Notes under the pieces: generated by a model
The model's input: the letters and a program-made list of their open reading frames with translations, nothing else
Databases searched by the model: none
What the model was told of the DNA's origin: nothing
Shown: piece by piece, positions 51,944-60,896 of the stretch
How the letters are laid out: each line of letters opens with the position of its first letter
Position numbering within the stretch: the stretch's first letter is position 1
Translations under genes and position numbers: made by a program
Source: Agarophyton chilense
Taxonomy: Eukaryota > Rhodophyta > Florideophyceae > Gracilariales > Gracilariaceae
DNA: 64,000 bases
NCBI GenBank assembly: GCA_030374765.1
Contig: JARGXX010000037.1
Coordinates: 248,001-312,000 of the forward strand
Direction of reading: 5' to 3'

Positions 51944-52402
51944 ATGACGCCACCATCTTTCGTCACCGCGACAAACTTCAACGCCTTTTTGTGCAGGCGG
52001 AACTTGCGCACAACTTGCGCTCAAAGGCCGGATTCATCTGTCCCATCAAAAGGTCGAAGACAGTCACCGAACATGCGCGTATATGACGTTGAAATCGACC
52101 TTAATGGACAAAAGCATACCATCCCTATCGACGAAGACATGACTCTTCTGGAAGGAATCGAAGAGAACGGTTACACAGTTCTGAATTCTTGCAGGGCTGG
52201 TGTCTGTATCACCTGCGCTGCAAAGCTTCTCGCAGGTGAAATCGATCCAGGTTACGCTTCAATTACGGACGACCTGAAGGAAGAGGGATACGTTCTTACG
52301 TGCTCTGCCTATCCGCGGTCAGAGGGTATTAAACTAGAAATGAATCACTTTGATGATGCCTATGACAAGCAGTACGGCCAGTTTGAGGCTGGAAAGGCAT
52401 AA
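51944..52402 (+). CDS. plastid-targeted [2Fe-2S] ferredoxin with C-terminal extension
   Basis: 152 residues, ATG 51944. Residues 1-43 are basic, Ser/Thr/Arg-rich without acidic stretches (MTPPSFVTATNF...), a likely transit peptide with an early Phe as is common in red algae. The mature part begins near MRVYDVEIDLNGQ. SCRAGVCITCAAKL holds three cluster Cys (C-x4-C-x2-C) and VLTCSAYP the fourth, 28 residues later. The C-terminus, NHFDDAYDKQYGQFEAGKA, runs about 15 residues past typical photosynthetic ferredoxin, as in the FdC2 type. It probably carries electrons in the stroma; the partner is unknown. Single exon. It converges on BRAP2 with 217 bp between stops. Confidence 0.88.
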   Translation: MTPPSFVTATNFNAFLCRRNLRTTCAQRPDSSVPSKGRRQSPNMRVYDVEIDLNGQKHTIPIDEDMTLLEGIEENGYTVLNSCRAGVCITCAAKLLAGEIDPGYASITDDLKEEGYVLTCSAYPRSEGIKLEMNHFDDAYDKQYGQFEAGKA

Positions 52403-52619
52403 AACACGACGCAGCAAAGGAAACGAACACGCTTTACCGATACAGTTGGGGATGAAGCGAGCACGTCGAGCTGCTTTTCATTGACCTTTTCAAGTAAACA
52501 AATCTCCATCAGAGGGCTGTATCTCAAGTACTGTACACTTTACCATAATGAGCAAGAGAGAGGAACCAAACCGTCTCTCATCACCATAACTTCTACACTC
52601 AGCCCTGGGGCATCGGTGA

Positions 52620-54236
52620 TTAGCGTCGACTTGTTTTCATTGCCAAACGCTCGCGCGGAGATGGCCCAACACGCACTACGTCACCCCCATGTAGTTCGGA
52701 TATATCTGACCGACATGCCTCAGTAGAGCCAACAATTTTTGACTGTGCTTCCAAGTGCATCATGAGATCTCTCAACTGCTCTTCAAGTGCTTGTTTCTCA
52801 GTTTTTAGGCCTGCCAAATGTACATTCAGTTTCTCTACTTCCGCGCTCCATGCTTGTTTATCTCTGAGCAGAGTTTCGTTCAAGCTTTTGAGAAAAGCAT
52901 TCTTGTCTTTGAGGCTTTTCATTTCCTTTTCTGTTTCTACGGACTTCTTATGGAAAGTCTTTCGTAACCTGTGAAGGTGCGACAGTTCGGTTTGAAGACT
53001 GCTAATCTCCTGTGTGTACTTGGACTTTTCCGCTTCATGATCTGTTTCCATCCGTTCCAACTTCGTGCGATATTCATCGACAACAGCGTCCATACGACTC
53101 GCATAGACCGCAGCCTGTAACGCCCGGTCCTGCTCATCTTCGACGATACCAATTCCCTCGTTCGCAGAACAGCAAGCAGCAGCAGCAGCTGATGAACTCG
53201 ACGCACCCGCATCGCCTCGCGCGACGTCATGAACGACTTCGACTACTTTACCATCATCGCTACTCAACAACCGATTGACAAATCTCTCAGATACATAGTC
53301 CCACACGGATCCCTGGGGAACTTTTTCGCCGCTCCAAAAGATACAGTCCTCCAGATTCATGGCGAATGGATGCTGCGTCTCCGCAAAGTGTGCATGGGCA
53401 TGTTTCTTCTTGTAAAAGCCACACCCAACATAAGCACATACAATGCACATCCAGAGGTCTTCCCTGTTGTTACAGTTCATGCACGTTGACGCCTCAGGGG
53501 TAAGTTCATGTATATGTCGACACACGGGGCATCTATTCGAATCCCATTGCGCCAAGCAAACAGCATGCATGGTGTGGTTACAGAATGTAGTTACAAGAGC
53601 TTTAGAGCTTGCATCAAGTGGATCTAGACAGACCGGGCAGGACGAATGTAGTTCCTCAGCTTCCTCTTCCGGAAACATAGACGACGCCGGGAAACTGGGA
53701 GCTTGAGGAGCTTCATCAAACCGTATAGTATTGACGGTGCGAAGAATGCAGGTCTCTTGAACTAGACCCTGTAGGAAGTGTTTTCCATCATATGCTTTCG
53801 CAAAGTCGGCGGCTTGCGGAGGAGTTCGGAATTTGACGATGACTATGTAGCGATTTTGTTCGGTTTGCAAACGCAAAGGACGGATGAACAGAATAGTGTC
53901 AAAAAAAGGGCGTACAAATATGCAAAAGTCCGGAGATGTCATCAACCCTGGAACTGATTCGACAACAATTACTGAAGAGGTATTGGACACAGGCGCTAAA
54001 CCGAGGGTGCCATGAATCGTAGAGTGAGTCTCCGGGTTTCCTGTCTCAAAGGCTATGATTTCGTAAGCAGGGGGAGCTTGTTCGGGGGGTTTGGAGTTGG
54101 TCGGTTGCGTCTGGGGCGGTGCAGAAGGCGGAAGCACCGTGGAAGGGTTTGCGACAAATGGGTTCGTTCGGCGTGGTTGCTCATCTGACCGGGCGGGTTG
54201 CGACTCGATGCGGGGTTGCGAGGCCTGTGATGACAT
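52620..54236 (-). CDS. BRAP2: BRAP2-type RING E3 ubiquitin ligase
   Basis: 538 residues, ATG 54236. A Pro/Ser-rich N-terminus is followed by a BRAP2-type RRM-like domain near 75-175 (SSVIVVESVPGLMTSPDF, YIVIVKFRTPPQAADFAKAYDG). A RING finger near 198-242 has CPVCLDPLD...CNHTMHAVCLAQW...CPVCRH. A UBP-type zinc finger near 253-310 (CMNCNNREDLWMCIVCAYVGCGFY...HAHAHF) binds ubiquitin tails. A coiled coil runs 375-505. The four-part order is that of BRAP2/IMP and its plant relatives BRIZ1/2. It acts in the cytosol. Single exon. A second frame overlaps its start (54181-54588). Confidence 0.95.
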   Translation of the reverse strand: MSSQASQPRIESQPARSDEQPRRTNPFVANPSTVLPPSAPPQTQPTNSKPPEQAPPAYEIIAFETGNPETHSTIHGTLGLAPVSNTSSVIVVESVPGLMTSPDFCIFVRPFFDTILFIRPLRLQTEQNRYIVIVKFRTPPQAADFAKAYDGKHFLQGLVQETCILRTVNTIRFDEAPQAPSFPASSMFPEEEAEELHSSCPVCLDPLDASSKALVTTFCNHTMHAVCLAQWDSNRCPVCRHIHELTPEASTCMNCNNREDLWMCIVCAYVGCGFYKKKHAHAHFAETQHPFAMNLEDCIFWSGEKVPQGSVWDYVSERFVNRLLSSDDGKVVEVVHDVARGDAGASSSSAAAAACCSANEGIGIVEDEQDRALQAAVYASRMDAVVDEYRTKLERMETDHEAEKSKYTQEISSLQTELSHLHRLRKTFHKKSVETEKEMKSLKDKNAFLKSLNETLLRDKQAWSAEVEKLNVHLAGLKTEKQALEEQLRDLMMHLEAQSKIVGSTEACRSDISELHGGDVVRVGPSPRERLAMKTSRR

Positions 54237-55285
54237 TTGTGTAAGAACCTGAAAACGTGTTGTCTATTCGCGGTTTCATGTGAACACGATGGTAGAAGCC
54301 GTGTGGCGGGAAGCTTGTACGGATATTTGGAGGGGCGACGGAAGCCAAATAGAATGCGTACCCCTTCGCGACGGCGGTGGGCGAAACGAAGCCGGCAAGC
54401 GCGTCCGTCTGAGGTACTTGTGGAGGCGGGATAGTGAGAAGGGCTTCCGGGGCTTCCGGGGCTTCCCGAGGAGCTTGAATCTTCGCTGATGCCCGTTTAG
54501 AGTGGGAACGCGAGGTGACCTTGTTTCGAAGATATTCGCGACATGTGCGTGTGAGTGGAATATCGGGGCGTAGACCGGGTGCAAGCATTACGGGCTTCCA
54601 ATAAAGGCCTAAAATGTTCACATGTGGATGCCAGACTACCGCATCGGGGAGGCGACGCGTGTAACAGAGAGATAACTATCTATCCAAGGCATCCAGATAG
54701 CTACAGTAGACTACATACATACTGTACGTAGGGCGGCATCGCGGCAGATGGTAGCCCGAGACACTCATAAGCCACTATAGTATCCGCGAAAGCCGCGCGG
54801 CAACTCGAGGCAAACCTGAGGACCGCATACTGGCGCGGAGCTGCGGGGGTGTACGTGGCGCGCCAGCCACCAACAACAGTCCGCCCGCTCCGGCCCGCTC
54901 GCTTACACTTCGCCACAAGGGCCGTTTCGGGGCCGGCCGGTGCGCTTGTCTCACAAGACTTGTCACTGTCGGTCACGGCGCCGCGCCCCATTCTGAGCAT
55001 GTGAGAGGCCCAGAAGCCCGCCTGCCCGCCAGTATCCCACGGCGCCGCAGGCGTTGTGCTCAACGGGAAAACGTCAGCTGTTTTGCAGTCCGATGCATCG
55101 CGTCCCTCCCGGCACATTCTGCACGCCCTTGCACTTGAGCACGCACAGTCAGCAGCCGCTGGGCCACTCGACCTTTCCATAAGAACCGAGCCTCCAGCTT
55201 TTGTGGATCGGCCACTTTGTCTGTGGGACGCCTTCTTTCTCATCGCTGATTGTCAAACCGCTTTCTTCTTTCTAACTTCTATACC
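54237..55285. other. GC-rich shared upstream region of BRAP2 and CAP; overlapping upstream frame
   Basis: A minus-strand frame with ATG at 54588 (136 codons) runs to 54181, overlapping the BRAP2 start in another frame; it is Pro-rich with no known domain and could be an upstream reading frame in the BRAP2 leader. 54780-55200 is markedly GC- and CpG-rich and carries a 180-codon minus frame that I attribute to base composition. Confidence 0.4.
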
Positions 55286-56014
55286 ATGTCTGGCCCACCT
55301 GCCCCGCCACCACCACCGCCCCCGCCACCACCACCAGCTCCGTCTGCTGGCGGTGGCTCGGGGGACACGGCCACTGCTTTGTTCGCCGAGATCAATGCAC
55401 TCGGCGAAAAGGGCGCCCGTGCCGGGTTGAAGAAGGCTACCCGTGGTCCGGTTAATGACGAAGTTCCATCTTCTTTCAAACCGAAGCCACAGCCAGCTGC
55501 TCCCTCAAAGCCCACCACCGCCTCTACAAACAAGCCTGTCTGTGAATTGGTTGGAAAGAAATGGACCGTCGAATTCCAGAAGGATAATCAAGAGGTAATC
55601 GTCGATGTCGCCAGCATGAAGCATACTGTTTATGTGTACAAGTGCGAAAAATCCATCATTCAGGTCAAGGGCAAATGCAATTCTATCTCTATCGACTCTT
55701 GCAAGAAGGTCGACCTTGTCTTTGAGGACGCCCTTTCGCAGGTCGAGATCGTCAACTCCGACTCTGTCCGAGTGCAATGCATCGGCAATGCTCCCAGTAT
55801 TAACATTGATGGCTGCAACAGTGTCACCTACTTCATGTCCGAGTCTTCTGTTGAAAAGGCCATGGTCATCACATCCAAGAGTGCAGCTATCAATCTCATC
55901 CGCCCCAAGCCTGATGACCCAGATGATATCATTGAAACACCTGTTCCAGAGCAGTTCTGCACCACCTTCAAGGATGGTGAGTTTGTCACTGAGGCCGTTG
56001 ACCACGATGACTAA
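55286..56014 (+). CDS. CAP: short cyclase-associated protein (CAP), actin-binding C-terminal form
   Basis: 242 residues, ATG 55286. Residues 1-22 are a polyproline run that should bind profilin or SH3-type partners; 28-55 (ALFAEINALGEKGARAGLKKATR) is a WH2-like actin-binding motif; 88-240 is the C-CAP/CARP beta-helix (KWTVEFQKDN...VYVYKCEKSIIQVKGKCNSISIDSCKK). CAP recharges actin monomers by exchanging ADP for ATP. The N-terminal helical domain and oligomerisation segment of fungal and animal CAP are absent, as in apicomplexan CAP; no splice acceptor is seen just upstream. Divergent from BRAP2, convergent with CYP38. Confidence 0.92.
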   Translation: MSGPPAPPPPPPPPPPPAPSAGGGSGDTATALFAEINALGEKGARAGLKKATRGPVNDEVPSSFKPKPQPAAPSKPTTASTNKPVCELVGKKWTVEFQKDNQEVIVDVASMKHTVYVYKCEKSIIQVKGKCNSISIDSCKKVDLVFEDALSQVEIVNSDSVRVQCIGNAPSINIDGCNSVTYFMSESSVEKAMVITSKSAAINLIRPKPDDPDDIIETPVPEQFCTTFKDGEFVTEAVDHDD

Positions 56015-56536
56015 TTGTGTCGCCTCATCGGTGTCCCATATTCTGTACTTCAAAGACTAGTGAATCGTGATCTGCTCAATTAAAGCCCTCTGACTTTGGA
56101 AATACCATTTCGCCGATTGCATTGCACGTCAATCCGTCGAATGTACTACTCACGATACACAGTGCTCACTTTTTGCAATTGCTAGCAAAGATTCTCGTGC
56201 ACCAGTAGTGTATGCTCTGGCGTGCAGATTACAACCTCGAGCGATTGCAACGGAACTACTCTTTGAAATATCCGATAGTCACAGAAGGTCAACAATAGAC
56301 GCCCGCCATTACACTTACATGACAATGAAAAAACGCTTGCCATTGACCCTGCATTTATTTGTTAGTCTTAACCCGAGGCGGAATTCTGTCCCCAATGAAG
56401 AGCGAAAACCTAATTTCTATTTGAATGCATCTTCCTGCGTTACCCGTACCTCGGTGCAATACCTGTCGATTAAGTATAATCCAGCAGAAGAAATAACGAC
56501 TCCCTCGTCTCCGATGCTCCGCAGCGTAGATCAGCG
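56015..56536. other. 3' intergenic region between CAP and CYP38
   Basis: Convergent 3' flanks; a plus frame at 56208-56540 has no motif. Confidence 0.45.
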
Positions 56537-57823
56537 CTAAATTACCAAGTGCTGGATGCCATCAATCACCTTCGCTGATACAATGCGATCCCCTTTCTGC
56601 AAACCTTTCAGGAATTTTTCCCCATTCGTTGTGTAGCCAAACACAGCCCATGATCCATCCATTAGGTTGCGCCCAGCCGGTGTCAAATCTGGCTCAAACA
56701 GAAACCAAAAGAATTGACTAGACGCAGTGTTCGGCTCGAATTCTTCTCTGGCCAGGGCTAACGTGCCGTAGGACGTGAAAGGTAAAACAGTACCGATGGC
56801 GCCCCGTCCGTCATCTTCCAGTGTGATACTATACGTCGGTTCTTTGTCCCCTTTCGCGAATACTTCCAATGGCACAGTTCGCGTCGTTCCACTTTTCTCA
56901 TCAACATATCCTTCACCCTTTTCGGGTTTTCCGCCTTGGATTATGAATCCATCTGACCTAATTATCGGGGTCTGATCATAGAAACCCTTGTTTACTAAGT
57001 CCGCAAAGGTACCAGCAGAAAGGGGAGCAGAGTAACCATCCAGGACTATGGTCATTTTTCCTTCCTTGTATATGGTTCCTTCTATATCGAACGGTTCACC
57101 GTCAGCTTTTCTCACGACCATTTCCACAGTTGCACGTCCCAGTAAACGAGGTAGGCTCAAATACTCATCCGGGATTTTAAAGGGAAAGCCAGTGACCATA
57201 AGCTCCTCCACCCTTCCGATGTTTCGAAGCACTTCTTTCGTATTTTGAGTCAGTTTATCAGCGTTCTTTTCATTGACTGCTGTTTCGATCATCGGAAGCT
57301 GATCCGAAACTTTGGCAAGTAGCTGCGTTGCTTCGTCTGTTCGATCCTCAGGAACATCTAGCAATATTTTTCCGACCTGATTTTTAAGTATCATCTGCGC
57401 ACGCTTCACGTCACCGTCTATCTTAGGCCATTTTAGTCCACGGGTATCATTTATGGCCGCTTCAAATTCAGACTGAACCTCACGCACTGGTTTGTTGGAG
57501 ATCGGTAGTGACCACCTGAGTAAGGATTCCGGATCCTTGATGACATCACCAGATGCACTGAGAAAAGAAGCACCTCCACCCTTCGCTGCATGGGCCGGGG
57601 GAATGAGTGCAACCTCCGGCAGTTTTGAAATATCCACTGGCGCGTTGGACAAAATGGCTGCAGCTACAGCAGCCAAAGCAGCCGTGCTTGCCACCTGGAC
57701 AACCGGTTTTCCAGCGATAGCAACTGTTGTTTGCTTACCAGCTGTCGCCGGAGCAACAGACCGACGGTTGAGGCTCAGTCGTCCCGCTAGAGGGCACGAA
57801 AACGCAATCGGCAAAAATGTCAT
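56537..57823 (-). CDS. CYP38: thylakoid-lumen cyclophilin CYP38/TLP40
   Basis: 428 residues, ATG 57823. A bipartite N-terminus: residues 1-45 transit-like (MTFLPIAFSCPLAGRL...), then a hydrophobic segment (VASTAALAAVAAAIL) and IPPAHA|AKG, a thylakoid-processing-type A-x-A site. Residues 100-215 form the helical bundle seen in CYP38; 235-428 is the cyclophilin-like barrel (GTFADLVNKGFYDQTPIIRSDGFIIQGG; SQFFWFLFE; GSWAVFGYT). In plants CYP38 acts in the lumen in photosystem II assembly and repair and has little isomerase activity. The helical-bundle-plus-barrel order makes the assignment secure. Single exon. Confidence 0.94.
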   Translation of the reverse strand: MTFLPIAFSCPLAGRLSLNRRSVAPATAGKQTTVAIAGKPVVQVASTAALAAVAAAILSNAPVDISKLPEVALIPPAHAAKGGGASFLSASGDVIKDPESLLRWSLPISNKPVREVQSEFEAAINDTRGLKWPKIDGDVKRAQMILKNQVGKILLDVPEDRTDEATQLLAKVSDQLPMIETAVNEKNADKLTQNTKEVLRNIGRVEELMVTGFPFKIPDEYLSLPRLLGRATVEMVVRKADGEPFDIEGTIYKEGKMTIVLDGYSAPLSAGTFADLVNKGFYDQTPIIRSDGFIIQGGKPEKGEGYVDEKSGTTRTVPLEVFAKGDKEPTYSITLEDDGRGAIGTVLPFTSYGTLALAREEFEPNTASSQFFWFLFEPDLTPAGRNLMDGSWAVFGYTTNGEKFLKGLQKGDRIVSAKVIDGIQHLVI

Positions 57824-59760
57824 TGTTTCATTGACCTTCACGCTTGAACTGATTGCACAGGCCGAGAAAATGGAACCGAGATAAACGCTCTGTTCACCGC
57901 CTTTGTCCAGCCCTCCCCTCCAGCTGAGAGAATGACTTGGTCGTGATATGGATGTCCGCGATGTGAATATGCAGCTGAGCTAGAAGCGCAGAATATTTTT
58001 CAAAAGCTTCTCCGACAATTCAGGGCAAGTACTCAACCTGAGGTCTGCTGTTTGGCTTCTGGGAAATCTTCGAGAGTGAATTGGGGTTGATTTCAATGAA
58101 ACCGGAGCACCAGTTGAAGGCTTCAAAGGTTTCGGTGTAGAGGTTAGGATTGTGGTTTCGATCTCGTCCACCCTGCAGATTCGAGCCAATCGCCATTCAT
58201 CTTCAAACGCCACGTATGACATCTGCATTACGTATCTGAAATGGCACTGGTCCGCTGATTCGTGATTGCCGTTGACAAGTGCATCGAAGTTGCACCCGAA
58301 AAAGCCGAAATCGTTTTTTTACGTTCTGTTGACAAATCTGCAAAGTACACGATGTATTGTTATTTCAAATTATTAGTTGCCTTCCAAAACACGTCTGCGC
58401 GGCAGTAAAGTCGGATAGGTTGGGGCGATATGGCTCACGGCGTCGTCGTTTAAAGCAAATTGGGTGCCTGATAGAGTGGCAACACAGTGAGTAAAGGGTG
58501 GTTGGAATCTCTGCCGTACTCCTGATTGCCGAGCCCTCCATTTAGAGGTGTACGGTTCGTGGACAGTAGAGAGAGGCTGGTTTGGAGGAGAAGATAGAGT
58601 ACGTGTGCCACTAATCGATGAAGGTGGTCTTAGTACGCCATCTTCGAAACTCTGCTCAAAATCATGGGTTAAACGACCACGACGGTATTCGTCTATCTTT
58701 AAAGTTACTCCGTGTTTTATCCAGACTTTTTTCGGAGTCTATAATCTAAGAACTTTGGTAGAGTTGAATTGCTTTTGCGGTTGCAGTTACCATCTTTCTT
58801 TCAAGTCATTGCATCAACCCTCGAAAATGTGCATAGTAATGAAAGCCCACGCCAAGCCGAGGGAAGACTACAATTTTCTCCCTCACAGCCAAGCAATAAC
58901 CCACACTAGTAGGTCTTATCGTTCGTACCAAGCACGCAATGATTGGGGGTATGTCGGCGGCCTACAAAACGCGTTCTATCCGTTCTTGAACAATTGACTT
59001 CAATCGATGTCCAATGCAAAGGATGGAGCTAGAGCGAAGTACAAAGACCCCGTCATTCACAAAAGATAACTATGCAGATTTCATCAGAAGACAAACACCC
59101 CGGAAGCAAGGACTAGAAATACTTGGTGAGAGCCCTTGGGAATAGAAGGGAAATCTATTGTATGTGTTGTACACGCTTGTCATTTCGAATAGATAGTTTC
59201 GCTGCGTTCTTCGAGGCACAAGTGGATCGTCTGTTCAGAGCGATTAGGCGTACCGATAGACGAAGCTCTCTCCAAACTTACAGCTCCTATAATTCGGGCA
59301 CGTTTCCTGCGCAAAGTGGCGCGAAAACACTAGCACGAACTGTGTTACTCTCGTCTTTCGTGTTTTGGCCTAAAAAACTTTCCATGTCAGAGCTTCGTTG
59401 GCAATCTTGTTCAATACAACGTGTGCGATGCATATGCTTGGGATTGAGCACACTCAGACATGGTTGGGAGAAACGGTGAGTTTATACAATGTCGTTTTAT
59501 CCCCATGAGGCCTTCGTCACCTTCAAGGCCATAATTCCTTAATCAACAGAATGGAAGGAAAGCTCTGTGCGACAGCCACGCTGAGCATCGTGATCAGTAG
59601 CAACAGAGTGTGTGTGCTCTTGAACTGGTCTCAACTCCTGGCTGACTTGTTTCCACCATACGACCCTCAACCGTCTCCACGCGAACGAGCAACATCATAG
59701 CGGGCTGGTTAGTAGCCCTCCATGGGCGCTATCCTAGAGTTGCACCGGAGCTTTTCGGCG
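57824..59760. other. no recognisable gene
   Basis: About 1.9 kb upstream of CYP38. Frames at 58548-58997 (149 codons) and 59123-59479 (118 codons) on the plus strand and 57980-58228 on the minus strand have no motifs. Confidence 0.4.
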
Positions 59761-60357
59761 TCAAAGCCAATGATTTGTTGATGTTTCTGTAATCAATTTG
59801 ACAATAAGTTCTACAGCGGCATAGCCAATAAAGACGTACAGACCCATAATTAAGCCGACAATAGTCCATCCGACTGGGGAAATACGTGTTTCATTATCCA
59901 AAAACTTAGTTCCAAAGAGAGCATCAAACTCCATGAAGGTATCTCGTAGACGTTCGTAACTGTCATCCATATCTTTGTCCGTCTTCTTTGATTCAACCAT
60001 CATCTTCTGACGGCGAGACTTCAAACGCTCATACCATTCCCACCGAGAGAGGTCTGCGCCGATCCATTGTTCAGCCATGGCATCTAGTTCAGTGAAAGTT
60101 GCTTCTGCTTCTGCGATGATCTTCTTGTTGGTTTGACTCAGCTTCCACTGGGAAGCTGTTGTCTCCGGGCCCTGTGTTTGTTGTTGTTGCGTATCGCTTT
60201 TATCTTCGTTTTTATTGGAAGGAAGACATGATGTAGGCCGTACGTGCCTAGTAATTTGAGCGCGGCGGAAAGACGTGGACGAAGGTGGCGACATAAGCCG
60301 GGGCTGATAAGCATTCAGAGCGAAAGGGACTGAAACATGAAACGCTGGGGACCACAT
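59761..60357 (-). CDS. probable plastid-targeted one-helix membrane protein, unknown function
   Basis: 198 residues, ATG 60357. Residues 1-48 are Ser/Pro/Arg-rich without acidic residues (MWSPAFHVSVPFAL), a likely transit peptide. Residues 50-72 are Gln/Thr-rich. Residues 75-150 form a charged helical region (IIAEAEATFTELDAMAEQW...YERLKSRRQKMMVES) with coiled-coil character. One membrane helix lies near 162-190 (VGWTIVGLIMGLYVFIGYAAVELIVKLI), then a short tail. I do not recognise the family. It diverges from the KEA antiporter gene across 539 bp; co-regulation is possible but not shown. Confidence 0.72.
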   Translation of the reverse strand: MWSPAFHVSVPFALNAYQPRLMSPPSSTSFRRAQITRHVRPTSCLPSNKNEDKSDTQQQQTQGPETTASQWKLSQTNKKIIAEAEATFTELDAMAEQWIGADLSRWEWYERLKSRRQKMMVESKKTDKDMDDSYERLRDTFMEFDALFGTKFLDNETRISPVGWTIVGLIMGLYVFIGYAAVELIVKLITETSTNHWL

Positions 60358-60896
60358 GGCAATTAGTTAAGCTGAGGAAGGTTTTTAGAGGGGAGAAAGA
60401 GCAATGGCGGAAACTAGTTTGAGATTATGAGCTTGCTAACTGGAATGGAACGAGGTGAAAAGGAAGAGTAGAAGTTTGGTAGTCATCGCAGTTGAAATGC
60501 GGCGTGTAAGAGCTGCGCTAGAAAAGTGTGAGATTTGCAGGAAAGCTTCGAGTGGGGTGCGATGATTGGTGGCGGAAGGGCAGATTTTCGGCAGCTTTGC
60601 CAATGCTCGCCGGCCACGTTTCTGCTGAGATTTGCATGCATGGGGCTAGTAGGCGAAGAGTGCAACGAGAAAGGGCACGTTTTGGTGTCTTTTCGTGATA
60701 GCCACGCACGCTGCCCAGCGCCAAACTACGGCGCGAGGCGCCAGCTCAGCTCAGTGACCACGGTGCTGTGAGCATCACCATGCGTGTGCCACCCAGCCAT
60801 CTACCTCACGCCTGCTCTTTTACCACTGCGTTGCCTCGTGGGTGAATGGTCTTTGCGTTTGGAGACAATTGAGACTGCTCACACCTTCCATCCAAC
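60358..60896. other. shared upstream region of the one-helix protein and KEA genes
   Basis: 539 bp between divergent start codons. Overlapping short frames have no motifs. No clear TATA box recognised. Confidence 0.4.

Noticed and set aside
54701-55243. 180-codon minus-strand frame upstream of CAP
   Set aside because: Lies in a GC/CpG-rich divergent upstream region; composition (Arg, Ala, Cys, Gly) reflects base bias and no motif or domain is visible.
58548-58997. 149-codon plus frame upstream of CYP38
   Set aside because: Mixed composition without domains or a consistent codon pattern; no supporting promoter feature.
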